From NCBI RefSeq assembly GCF_029892565.1, contig NZ_JARXVH010000003.1:248001-312000 (forward strand): a stretch of DNA of 64,000 bases, read 5' to 3'. The DNA is from Streptomyces pseudovenezuelae. GTDB lineage: Bacteria; Actinomycetota; Actinomycetes; Streptomycetales; Streptomycetaceae. Below, piece after piece: positions 1 through 7,664 of this stretch. The notes beneath the pieces were generated by a model. That model ran no database searches, had not been told where the DNA came from, and was given only the letters and a program-made list of their open reading frames with translations. Every line of letters starts with the position of its first letter. Position 1 is the stretch's first letter. The position numbers and the translations under genes were made by a program.

Positions 1-408
1 GCCGCCGCCGGCGAGGAGTTCGTCGTTGGAGAGCGGATGGGGGAAGTCCACGGGGACGTACGCACCCGCGTGGTCGTAGTGCCAGACCAGGTGCGACTGC
101 TGGGCCGTCGTCTCGAACATCTCCAGCAACTGCTCGTAGTCGCCGCCCAGTTCGTCGACCGGTGTCACGGGGAGCTGGCACAGCTGCAACAGGTACACGC
201 GGCGCAGGAAGTGCAGCGCGTCGTAGTCGAAGCCGGCCACCGGGGCGACGTCGCCGGACAGGCCGGGCATGTACTGGTACACCGGGACCGGCGGGAGCCC
301 GGCGTCGGCCAGCGCCTTGTTGAACTGCGCGAGTTCCTCGGCGAACGGATTGTCGGGGGTGTGGCACAACACGTCGACGAGTGGGACCAGCCACAGGTCA
401 CAGGCCAA
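1..408 (-). CDS. Hypothetical protein, 3' end outside window
   Basis: 136 codons of an open frame run off the left edge of the window. The frame begins at a TTG preceded by AGGAG six bases upstream and has an in-frame TAG just before that, so the start is well defined. The protein begins LACDLWLVPLVDVLCH and continues with a soluble, acidic, aromatic-rich sequence (QYMPGLSGDVAPVAGFDYDALHF in two parts). There is no signal peptide or membrane segment in the visible part. I do not recognise the family. Third-position G/C is high, supporting real coding. It lies downstream of the GntR regulator on the same strand but is separated from it by about 140 bases with a possible hairpin. Confidence 0.6.
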   Translation of the reverse strand, partial: MACDLWLVPLVDVLCHTPDNPFAEELAQFNKALADAGLPPVPVYQYMPGLSGDVAPVAGFDYDALHFLRRVYLLQLCQLPVTPVDELGGDYEQLLEMFETTAQQSHLVWHYDHAGAYVPVDFPHPLSNDELLAGGG

Positions 409-432
409 AGGTCGCTCCTAGCGTGGATCGGT

Positions 433-483
433 CAGTCAGGGAAGGGTAATGGGTGCCGGGCTCACCCGGTCCCCTCCTGACTG
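433..483 (-). terminator. Possible hairpin between GntR gene and left-edge gene
   Basis: Outer arms CAGTCAGG and CCTGACTG (8 bp, perfect) enclose a second inner hairpin (GGGTG / CACCC). It lies just past the 3' end of the GntR gene. There is no T-run, so the terminator assignment is an inference. Confidence 0.35.
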
Positions 484-551
484 TTCTTCCCTCTCCACTG
501 GCCGGATCCCCTCCTCGGACCCACCGAGTCGGTCGCCGGACGAGCGCCGGG

Positions 552-1247
552 TCAGTCGTCGGCCAGGCGCTCGATGAGCGCGAGCGAGTGCGTGTTGTAC
601 GCGGCGACGATCGAGTGGGCCGCGGAGATGTCCAGCAGCGCCAGGGCGTCGACCAGGTCGGTGTGGTCGGACCACAGCCGGCCGCGCAACTCGGTCATCC
701 GGCGCAGGTGCTGCACCACGCACACCCAGGACTGGACCCGCAGCCGGTGCAGGAAGTCCGTCAGGTACGGATTGCCGAAGAGGAACCCCAGCTCGCGCCA
801 GAACCGCAGGTCGTAGCCGATCAGCACGGTGACGTCACCGGCGAGCGCGGACCGCTGCGCCTCCTCGCCGCGCCGGCGCACCCCGGCGAGGGCGACGGCC
901 CTGCGCGGATCGTCGCCCGGCCGCATCAGCTCGTGGCCGGCGTGCAGGGCGTGGAACATGCCGTCGGTGACCAGGCTGCGGGCCTCGACGATGCCCCGGT
1001 AGTCGGCGAAGGAGTACTCGTGCACGTGGAAGCCGCGGTGCTGGTCCGCGTCCAGGAGCCCCTGCGCGGACAGGTCGACCAGCGCCTCGCGCACGGGCGT
1101 CGCGGAGACGCCGTACTGCTCGGCGATCTCCTTGACCGTGAACTCCTGTCCCGGCTGCAATCGCCCCGCCAGCACCTCGTCGCGAAGGGCGTCGGCGATC
1201 TGCTGTCGCAGGGTGCTGCGGGTGACGGCGCCGCTGCTGCCGGGCAT
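552..1247 (-). CDS. GntR family transcriptional regulator (FCD type)
   Basis: 231 aa. The N-terminal winged helix-turn-helix spans about residues 10-75, with the typical FTVKEIAEQYGVSATPVREAL segment (shown as two halves: FTVKEIAEQYG, VSATPVREAL) followed by a short wing. The C-terminal two thirds are all-helical and fit an FCD ligand-binding domain of the FadR/VanR type, which usually binds a small carboxylic acid. ATG start has GAGGAG upstream. It sits downstream of, and on the same strand as, the class III aminotransferase with a 139-base gap, so it may control that gene or itself; this is inference. The effector cannot be read from the sequence. Confidence 0.9.
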   Translation of the reverse strand: MPGSSGAVTRSTLRQQIADALRDEVLAGRLQPGQEFTVKEIAEQYGVSATPVREALVDLSAQGLLDADQHRGFHVHEYSFADYRGIVEARSLVTDGMFHALHAGHELMRPGDDPRRAVALAGVRRRGEEAQRSALAGDVTVLIGYDLRFWRELGFLFGNPYLTDFLHRLRVQSWVCVVQHLRRMTELRGRLWSDHTDLVDALALLDISAAHSIVAAYNTHSLALIERLADD

Positions 1248-1386
1248 GTGTCGGACGTCTCCTCGTCGCGTCGGATGGCGTGCTCGTACACATCTCTACG
1301 AGCAAGCCACCCTACGCGTTCGGATTCTCCGTGTTGACCCGCGTAACAGCGGACGATCGGTGTCGCCGCCGATGCGTGGGCCGCGA

Positions 1387-2742
1387 CTACTTCGTGTACT
1401 CGTCCGCCACCCCGAGCGCCGCGTCCAGCGCCGCGAAGCCTTCCTTCAGCTCGGCCTCGGTCACGTTGCACGGCGGCACGACATGGGTGCGGTTCATGTT
1501 GATGAACGGCCAGATGCCGTGCTGCTTGGCGGCGGCCCCGAAGGCGGTCATCGGCGCGTTCGCCTCACCGGCCGCGTTGTACGGCACCAGCGGCTCGCGC
1601 GTCCGGCGGTCCTTGACCAGCTCCAGCGCCCAGAACATGCCGACGCCCCGCACCTCGCCGACGCTCGGGTGCCGCTCGGCCAGCTCGCGCAGGGCGGGCT
1701 CGACGACGGACGTACCCAAGGTCCTGGCGTTCTCGACGACGCCCTCCTCCGCCATGACGTTGATCGTCGCGACGGCGGCGGCGCAGGCCAGCGGGTGCCC
1801 GGAGTACGTCAGACCGCCGGGGTAGGGCCGCTTAGCGAAGGTCTCGGCGATCGCGCCGGAGATGGCGACCCCGCCCAGTGGCACATAACCGCTGTTCACG
1901 CCCTTGGCGAAGGTCAGCAGGTCGGGGGTGACGTCGAACAGGTCGGCCGCGAACCACTCACCGGTGCGCCCGAACCCGGCCATCACCTCGTCCAGGACGA
2001 GGACGATCCCGTACTTGTCGCAGATCTCCCTGACCCCGGCGAGATAGCCGGGCGGCGGCACCATGATCCCGGCGGTCCCCGGAATGGTCTCCAGGACGAT
2101 CGCGGCGACGGTGGCCGGCCCCTCGAAGGCGATCGTCGTCTCCAGGTGCTCAAGGGCCCGCGCGCACTCCTGCTCCTCGGTCTCCGCGTAGAAGCGGGAG
2201 CGGTACAGGAAGGGCGCCCAGAAGTGCACGACACCGGCGGCGGCCCCGTCGGAGGCCCAGCGCCGGGGATCACCGGTGAGGTTGATCGCCTGCTGGGTAC
2301 CACCGTGGTACGAGCGGTACGCCGACAGCACCTTCGGGCGCTCAGTGTGCAGCCGCGCCATCCGCACCGCGTGCTCGATCGCGTCCGCGCCACCGTTGGT
2401 GAAGAAGATCTTGTCCAGGTCCCCCGGCGTCCGCTCGGCGATCAGCCGGGCCGCCTCCGACCGGGCCTCGATCGCGAAGGCGGGCGCGAAGGTGGACAGG
2501 GTCGCGGCCTGTTCCTGGATCGCGGCGACGACCTTCGGGTGCTGGTAGCCGATGTTGGTGTAGACGAGCCCGCTGGTGAGGTCCAGATACCGCCGGCCGT
2601 CGTAGTCCCAGAAGTACGACCCCTCCGCGCCGGCGACGGCGAGCGGGTCGATGAGCTCCTGCGCGGACCAGGAGTGGAACACATGCGCGCGGTCCGCGGC
2701 CTTCACGGCGGCGCCGACCTCGGGATTTGGCTGAGGGGTCAT
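1387..2742 (-). CDS. Class III (PLP-dependent) aminotransferase
   Basis: 451 aa from the ATG of MTPQPNPEVG. An upstream extension of 36 codons is open but looks like non-coding frame. Fold-type I class III features are visible: YTNIGYQHPKVVAAI near residue 61, DEVMAGFGR (Asp251, pyridine nitrogen partner), and the Schiff-base lysine Lys280 in TFAKGVNSGY. Members of this family transfer amino groups from omega-amino acids, taurine, GABA or beta-alanine to pyruvate or 2-oxoglutarate. Substrate is not evident. It is transcribed towards the GntR gene and away from purA, separated from purA by a strong hairpin. Length is normal for the family. Confidence 0.88.
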   Translation of the reverse strand: MTPQPNPEVGAAVKAADRAHVFHSWSAQELIDPLAVAGAEGSYFWDYDGRRYLDLTSGLVYTNIGYQHPKVVAAIQEQAATLSTFAPAFAIEARSEAARLIAERTPGDLDKIFFTNGGADAIEHAVRMARLHTERPKVLSAYRSYHGGTQQAINLTGDPRRWASDGAAAGVVHFWAPFLYRSRFYAETEEQECARALEHLETTIAFEGPATVAAIVLETIPGTAGIMVPPPGYLAGVREICDKYGIVLVLDEVMAGFGRTGEWFAADLFDVTPDLLTFAKGVNSGYVPLGGVAISGAIAETFAKRPYPGGLTYSGHPLACAAAVATINVMAEEGVVENARTLGTSVVEPALRELAERHPSVGEVRGVGMFWALELVKDRRTREPLVPYNAAGEANAPMTAFGAAAKQHGIWPFINMNRTHVVPPCNVTEAELKEGFAALDAALGVADEYTK

Positions 2743-2800
2743 GCCGGTGAGCGTAAATGTCCGCGATACGGAAGCGACATCGGCGTCCTGTCTGCGGTCA

Positions 2801-2837
2801 CGCCCGCCGCTTCGACAGGTTGTCGAAGAGGCGGGCG
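2801..2837 (-). terminator. purA downstream hairpin terminator
   Basis: 17-bp arms CGCCCGCCGCTTCGACA and TGTCGAAGAGGCGGGCG with a single mismatch around a 3-base loop, placed 40 bases beyond the purA stop. There is no long T-tract, which is common for Streptomyces terminators. Confidence 0.6.
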
Positions 2838-2877
2838 CGATACCGCTCACAGGAGTGCCGCCGACAGCGAGTGCCGC

Positions 2878-4161
2878 CTACAGGAACGAGTTGACCTCGA
2901 TCGTCTCGGTGCGGCCCGGGCCGACCCCGATCGCCGAGATCGGCGCCCCGGACATCTCCTCCAGCGCCTTCACGTACGCCTGCGCGTTCTTGGGGAGGTC
3001 GGCGAAGGTCTTGGCCTTCGTGATGTCCTCGCTCCAGCCGGGCAGGTTCTCGTAGATCGGCTTCGCGTGGTGGAAGTCGGTCTGGGAGTACGGGAGTTCC
3101 TCGACGCGCTTGCCGTCGATCTCGTAGGCGACGCAGACCGGGATCTGCTCCCAGCCGGTGAGGACGTCGAGCTTGGTCAGGAAGAAGTCCGTGAGGCCGT
3201 TGACCCGGGTCGCGTAGCGTGCGATCACCGCGTCGAACCAGCCGCAGCGCCGGTCGCGGCCGGTGGTGACGCCCCGCTCGCCGCCGATGCGGCGCAGCGC
3301 CTCGCCGTCCTCGTCGAACAGCTCCGTCGGGAACGGGCCCGAGCCGACGCGGGTGGTGTACGCCTTGAGGATGCCGATGACCCGGCTGATCTTCGTCGGG
3401 CCCACGCCGGCGCCGGTGCAGGCGCCGCCCGCGGTCGGGTTCGAGGAGGTGACGAAGGGGTACGTGCCGTGGTCGATGTCGAGGAGCGTGCCCTGGCCGC
3501 CCTCGAACAGGACGACCTTGTCCTCCTCCAGGGCCTGGTTGAGCACCAGGACCGTGTCGGCGACGTAGGGCTTCAGCCGGTCCGCGTAGCCCAGCAGTTC
3601 CTCGACGACCTGGCCGACCTCGATGGCGCGGCGGTTGAAGACCTTGGTGAGGAGCTGGTTCTTGCCGTCGAGGGCCGCCTCCACCTTCTGGGTGAGGATC
3701 GACTCGTCGTAGAGGTCCTGGACCCGGATGCCGACGCGGTTGATCTTGTCGGCGTAGGTCGGGCCGATGCCGCGGCCGGTGGTACCGATCTTCCGCTTGC
3801 CGAGGAAGCGTTCCGTCACCTTGTCCACCGTCACGTTGTACGGCGTGATGATGTGCGCGTTTCCGCTGATGAGGAGCTTGGAGGTGTCGACGCCGCGGTC
3901 GTTCAGTCCGTTCAGCTCGGAGAACAGGACCGACGGGTCGACGACGACTCCGTTGCCGATGACAGGAGTACATCCGGGCGACAGGATTCCGGAAGGGAGA
4001 AGGTGGAGGGCGTACTTCTGATCGCCCACGACTACCGTGTGGCCGGCGTTGTTGCCGCCTTGGTAGCGGACCACGTAGTCGACGGATCCGCCGAGCAGGT
4101 CCGTCGCCTTCCCCTTGCCTTCGTCACCCCACTGAGCACCGAGCAGCACAAGTGCGGGCAC
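2878..4161 (-). CDS. purA: Adenylosuccinate synthetase
   Basis: 427 aa, full length. Catalyses the GTP-dependent joining of IMP and aspartate to adenylosuccinate, the first committed step from IMP to AMP, in the cytoplasm. The N-terminal GDEGKGK loop (residues 12-18), the catalytic Asp13 and His41 in NNAGHTVV, and the family signatures [19 protein letters not shown] (start of the IMP site) and [10 protein letters not shown] near the C terminus are all present. Start is GTG with GGAAGGGG upstream. Monocistronic: the next gene on the same strand follows a hairpin at 2801-2837, and the upstream neighbour is divergent. Confidence 0.98.
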   Translation of the reverse strand: MPALVLLGAQWGDEGKGKATDLLGGSVDYVVRYQGGNNAGHTVVVGDQKYALHLLPSGILSPGCTPVIGNGVVVDPSVLFSELNGLNDRGVDTSKLLISGNAHIITPYNVTVDKVTERFLGKRKIGTTGRGIGPTYADKINRVGIRVQDLYDESILTQKVEAALDGKNQLLTKVFNRRAIEVGQVVEELLGYADRLKPYVADTVLVLNQALEEDKVVLFEGGQGTLLDIDHGTYPFVTSSNPTAGGACTGAGVGPTKISRVIGILKAYTTRVGSGPFPTELFDEDGEALRRIGGERGVTTGRDRRCGWFDAVIARYATRVNGLTDFFLTKLDVLTGWEQIPVCVAYEIDGKRVEELPYSQTDFHHAKPIYENLPGWSEDITKAKTFADLPKNAQAYVKALEEMSGAPISAIGVGPGRTETIEVNSFL

Positions 4162-4187
4162 GCGCGTACACCCCTTCCGGGCGGGGC

Positions 4188-4283
4188 ATGTCCAAGGTCA
4201 GGGGCGCACGCGTACGGTTCACCGCCGTGTGCGCCGCGGTCGTCTTCGACCGCGAACTGTCGGACCCGGATGCCCCGGAATAG
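4188..4283 (+). CDS. Candidate 31-aa small ORF in purA leader region
   Basis: An ATG-TAG frame of 32 codons begins [19 protein letters not shown] and ends [11 protein letters not shown]. About 80 percent of codons end in G or C, as in real genes of this genome. Its stop is followed within five bases by a 12-bp hairpin (4288-4315). There is no convincing ribosome site. It is antisense to the purA leader and upstream of the DAG-kinase-like gene. It could be a real small gene, a leader peptide or chance. Confidence 0.25.
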   Translation: MSKVRGARVRFTAVCAAVVFDRELSDPDAPE

Positions 4284-4287
4284 ACCA

Positions 4288-4315
4288 AGCCCCTGGCGCA
4301 ATAGCGCAAGGGGCT
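4288..4315 (+). terminator. Hairpin in the purA / DAGK-like divergent region
   Basis: Arms AGCCCCTGGCGC and GCGCAAGGGGCT (one mismatch) around AATA, followed by CTTGC. A terminator-like stem in a divergent intergenic region is unusual unless a short transcript, such as the small ORF before it, ends here. An attenuator or operator role is also possible. Confidence 0.4.
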
Positions 4316-4357
4316 CTTGCACAAAGATGCTACCCGAGGAAGCGAGGCAGGACCGAG

Positions 4358-5227
4358 GTGGCGACTTCCGCGACTTCCGAACAGCTGCTGGTGGTGATCG
4401 ATCCGGTCGCCCGGCAGACGGACGGGGAGTCGGTACGCATCGCGAAAGACGTGCTCAGCGCGGGTGCCACCACGAAGGTGTGCCTGCCCGACGGACCGGA
4501 GGAATTCGCCCGGGCACTGGCGCGCCGGGGAGCGCGGCGGCCGGTGGTGATCGGCGACGACCGGGCGCTGATCCGCACGGTGGCCCTGCTGCACCGGCAG
4601 CGGGAGCTGGCCGGATGTGTGCTGTCGGTGGTGCCGGTGGGCAGTGCGCTGTCCCTCGCCGGAGCCCTGGGGGTGCCCACCGGGGCGGTGGCCGCGGCGC
4701 GGGCGGTGCTCGACGGGGTCGCACGGCGGATGGATCTGCTGGTGGACGACAGCGACGGGGTGGTGCTCGGCGCCCTGCGCATCCCGCCGGTCTCCCTGCG
4801 GGAGGCTCCGCTGGAGGAACCGCTGCCGTCGACGTCCGACGGCCACGGGCACGCCTCCTGGCTGCGCACCTGCCAGTCCCTGGTACGAACCCTGGTACCG
4901 GCCCGCCCGGTCCGCGACCCCCTCGCTGTCCTCCCCCGGCCCCGCCCGGCGCGGCTGCGAATCGAGGTCGACGGGGTGACGCTGGTGGACCTCGACCAGC
5001 CGGTGGAGGGCATCTCGGTGACCCCGTGCGCTTCGGGTCTCGCGGAGGTGGAGGTCCGGCCGGTGTCGGTGGGCGCGGAGGCGTCTTCGCTGGTGGCGCG
5101 GGGGCGGACGGTGACGGTGTCGGGGGCGGATTTCCGGTACCGGGCGGATGCGGGGGTGTGGGGGCCGGTGCGGACTCGGACGTGGGTGGTTCGGGAGGGG
5201 GCTTGGGGGCTTACGTTGCCGGCGTGA
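4358..5227 (+). CDS. Diacylglycerol kinase-fold protein, degenerate nucleotide motif
   Basis: 289 aa from a GTG with a purine-rich AGGCAGGA just upstream; the frame is open further upstream but without coding signs. The layout follows the DAGK/lipid kinase catalytic fold: LLVVIDPVARQTDGE (usual NPxSG region), PVVIGDDRALIRTVALL (usual GGDGTxxxVxNGL) and LSVVPVGSALSLAGALGVP (usual GxIPLGTGNDFARxLGIP). The residues that bind ATP phosphates (GGDGT, GTGNDFA) are replaced, so kinase activity is doubtful. The C-terminal half is a beta-rich domain as in lipid kinases. No signal or membrane segment. Divergent from purA. A catalytically dead paralogue or a protein with a changed substrate are both possible. 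Confidence 0.7.
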   Translation: MATSATSEQLLVVIDPVARQTDGESVRIAKDVLSAGATTKVCLPDGPEEFARALARRGARRPVVIGDDRALIRTVALLHRQRELAGCVLSVVPVGSALSLAGALGVPTGAVAAARAVLDGVARRMDLLVDDSDGVVLGALRIPPVSLREAPLEEPLPSTSDGHGHASWLRTCQSLVRTLVPARPVRDPLAVLPRPRPARLRIEVDGVTLVDLDQPVEGISVTPCASGLAEVEVRPVSVGAEASSLVARGRTVTVSGADFRYRADAGVWGPVRTRTWVVREGAWGLTLPA

Positions 5228-5270
5228 GTCGGGGGGTTATCTCGCCCCCGCCGCCCCTACCCGTCCCATC

Positions 5271-5352
5271 CCCAGGGGGCGCTGCCCCCTTCGACCCCCG
5301 TCTCCGGGGGGCTGCCCCCCGGGCCCCCGCTCCTCAAACGCCGGAGGGGCTG
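5271..5352. repeat. GC-rich hairpins and dispersed 20-mer after eutC
   Basis: Contains AGGGGGC-GCT-GCCCCCT (5274-5290), a second C-run/G-run stem around 5295-5320, and at 5333-5352 the sequence CTCAAACGCCGGAGGGGCTG, one of three copies of this element in the window. It lies between two convergent genes and probably ends both transcripts. Confidence 0.6.
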
Positions 5353-5364
5353 AATTGGCGGACC

Positions 5365-6126
5365 CTAGTGCTCAAGGAGCGGCACGTCCGCATCGTCCTT
5401 CAGCCCTACCCCCGTCGCCCCCAACTCCCGTGCCCTTCCCATCAACCCCGCCAACTTCCCCGCCGCCACCTCGTACGTCAGCCCCAGCGGCGGCCTGATG
5501 TTGCTCAGGCAGTTCCGGTCGGCGTCCGTCGTCACTCCGGGGGTCGGGCGGTACGTCAGGTACGCGCCCAGGGAGTCCGCCGCGGACATGCCGGGGCGTT
5601 CGCCGATCAGGACGACCGCCGTGGTGGCGCGCATCGTGGACGCGATGTCGTCGCCGAGGGCCACGCGGGACTGTTCGGCCAACACCACGGGCGCGATCCG
5701 CCACGACCCCAGCCGCGCCACCGTCTCCCGGACCATCGCCGCCGCGTGCTCGTGCACCGCCCGGCTGGAGAGGCCGTCCGCGATCACGAACACCACGTCC
5801 CAGTCGCCGGTGGGCAGATGGGCGCGGTCGGTGGGGTGCAACCGGCGTCCCAGGTCGGGGCGTTGGAGATACGTCAGCCGGTCACCGGCCGCACTGCGCA
5901 CCCGCACCGTCGGCATCCCGGTCAGCCCCGCGGCGACCAGGTCCGGGTCGAACGGCGAGTGCACCGCGTCCCGGGCGGCGGCGTGTGCGGTCTGCAACTC
6001 CAGGCGGTGCCGGGTGGGGAGGGCGGAGCCCGCGCGGCCGAGGCCGATGCGGGCCTGGGTGTGCCGGCGCAGGGCCGACCACAGTGCCAAGTCCTCCGTA
6101 CCCAAGGACACTTGACTGTCCGTCAT
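5365..6126 (-). CDS. eutC: Ethanolamine ammonia-lyase small subunit
   Basis: 253 aa. Small subunit of the adenosylcobalamin-dependent enzyme that converts ethanolamine to acetaldehyde and ammonia. Family hallmarks include LRRHTQARIGLGRAG near the N terminus, VFVIADGLSSRAVHEHA in the centre and LIGERPGMSAADSLGAYLTY towards the end. The chosen ATG overlaps the eutB stop (ATGA), indicating translational coupling; the longer open frame upstream lies inside eutB. N-terminal signals for packaging into a microcompartment are not obvious, and no shell genes are present nearby. Confidence 0.95.
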   Translation of the reverse strand: MTDSQVSLGTEDLALWSALRRHTQARIGLGRAGSALPTRHRLELQTAHAAARDAVHSPFDPDLVAAGLTGMPTVRVRSAAGDRLTYLQRPDLGRRLHPTDRAHLPTGDWDVVFVIADGLSSRAVHEHAAAMVRETVARLGSWRIAPVVLAEQSRVALGDDIASTMRATTAVVLIGERPGMSAADSLGAYLTYRPTPGVTTDADRNCLSNIRPPLGLTYEVAAGKLAGLMGRARELGATGVGLKDDADVPLLEH

Positions 6127-7514
6127 GCCGCCAGCTCCCGTCCGATGGCGGTCAGTGGGTGCGCCCCCGGCGCGGCAGCGATCGCGCCCCGCTCGTCCAG
6201 CAGCCCGATCGACCCCAGCCACGCCTCGAACTCCGGTGCCGGGCGCAGCCCCAGCACCTCGCGCAGGTACAACGCGTCGTGGTACGAGGCCGATTGGTAG
6301 TTCAGCATGATGTCGTCGCCGCCCGGCGTGCAGATCACGAAGGACGCGCCGGCCACGCCCAGCATGGTGAGCATCGTGGCGATGTCGTCGTCATCGGCGT
6401 CCGCGTGGTTGGTGTAGCAGATGTCCAGGCCCATCGGCAGGCCCAGCAGCTTGCCGCAGAAGTGGTCCTCCAGGGCGGCGCGGAGGATCTGGCGGCCGTC
6501 GTACAGGTACTCCGGGCCTATGAAGCCCACCACCGTGTTCACCAGGAGCGGGTCATAGCGACGAGCGACCGCGTACGCCCTTGCCTCCACCGTCTGTTGG
6601 TCCACTCCGTGGTGCGCGTCGGCGGACAGCGCGCTGCCCTGGCCCGTCTCGAAGTACATGACGTTGTCGCCGACCGTGCCCCGGCCCAGCGCCCGCGCCG
6701 CCTCGTACGCCTCGTCGAGCAGGCCCAGCGTCACGCCGAAGGACGCGTTCGCCGCCTGCGTACCGGCGATGGACTGGAAGACGAGGTCGACGGGGGCGCC
6801 GCGTTCCATGAGGTCCACGCTCGTCGTGACATGGCACAGGACGCAGGACTGGGTGGGGATCGCGTAGCGCTGGATCACTCCGTCCAGGAGTTGCAGCAGG
6901 TCCCGTACCGCCTTGGGGCTGTCCGTCGCCGGGTTGATGCCGATCACCGCGTCGCCCGAGCCCAGCAGCAGGCCGTCGAGCAGGGCCGCGGCCACGCCCG
7001 CCGGGTCGTCGGTGGGGTGGTTGGGCTGGAGGCGGGTGGCGAGCCGCCCCGGCAGACCGATCGTCGAGCGGAAGGCCGTCACCACCCGCACCTTGCGCGC
7101 GACCGCGACCAGGTCCGCGTTGCCCATCAGCTTCGACACCGCCGCGACCATCTCCGGCGTCAGCCCGGGCGAGACGGCGGCCAGCGTCGCCGCGTCCGCC
7201 GCCTCCGACAGCAGCCACTCCCGGAACTCCCCGACCGTCAGCCCGGCCACCGGCGCGAAGGCGGCCGTGTCGTGGGTGTCGAGGATGAGCCGGGTGACGT
7301 CGTCGGTCTCGTACGGGATCAACGGCTCGGTCAGGAAGGCCGCGAGCGGCACCTCGGCCAGCGCCCAGCGGGCGGCGACCCGTTCGCGGGCGCTGCCGGC
7401 GGCGAGTCCGGCGAGCCGGTCGCCGGAGCGCTCGGGGCTCGCGGCGGCGAGGAGGCGGGCGAGCGAGTCGAAACGGTGGCGCTCGCCGCCGAGGGTGGAG
7501 GTGTAGGCGCTCAT
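6123..7514 (-). CDS. eutB: Ethanolamine ammonia-lyase large subunit
   Basis: 463 aa, starting at MSAYTSTLGGERHRF, which matches the usual N terminus; an upstream in-frame ATG would add 19 unlikely residues. Large, catalytic subunit that binds substrate and, with EutC, adenosylcobalamin. Conserved segments include DAVIGINPATDSPKAV, TQSCVLCHVTTSVDLMERG, FQSIAGTQAANASFG and YFETGQGSALSADAHHG. Stop overlaps the eutC start by four bases. The divergent APC permease 150 bases upstream probably brings in ethanolamine. Reactivating factor EutA and acetaldehyde dehydrogenase genes are not in this window. No cobalamin riboswitch is recognisable in the 150-base leader region. Confidence 0.97.
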   Translation of the reverse strand: MSAYTSTLGGERHRFDSLARLLAAASPERSGDRLAGLAAGSARERVAARWALAEVPLAAFLTEPLIPYETDDVTRLILDTHDTAAFAPVAGLTVGEFREWLLSEAADAATLAAVSPGLTPEMVAAVSKLMGNADLVAVARKVRVVTAFRSTIGLPGRLATRLQPNHPTDDPAGVAAALLDGLLLGSGDAVIGINPATDSPKAVRDLLQLLDGVIQRYAIPTQSCVLCHVTTSVDLMERGAPVDLVFQSIAGTQAANASFGVTLGLLDEAYEAARALGRGTVGDNVMYFETGQGSALSADAHHGVDQQTVEARAYAVARRYDPLLVNTVVGFIGPEYLYDGRQILRAALEDHFCGKLLGLPMGLDICYTNHADADDDDIATMLTMLGVAGASFVICTPGGDDIMLNYQSASYHDALYLREVLGLRPAPEFEAWLGSIGLLDERGAIAAAPGAHPLTAIGRELAA

Positions 7515-7664
7515 GCCGGTGACCGTACGAGCCGCGTGTTGCGGCCAGATTTCTAAAGGTCTGGTTGACAAGCATTTAACGTCCCGACACCCTTGGGCGA
7601 CTCATTCGGGCGACAGAGTTCCGCTCCGGTACACCAGCGGACGAGCAGGAGAGGGGCCACCCCG

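Noticed and set aside
1132-6300. Open frame of 1722 codons on the plus strand
   Set aside because: It lies opposite the GntR, aminotransferase, purA and eutC genes and has Arg/Gly/Ala/Val/Asp composition typical of antisense shadows in high-GC DNA; no domain is seen.
7515-7664. Cobalamin riboswitch before eutB
   Set aside because: The leader is only 150 bases shared by two promoters and I see no B12-box-like sequence.
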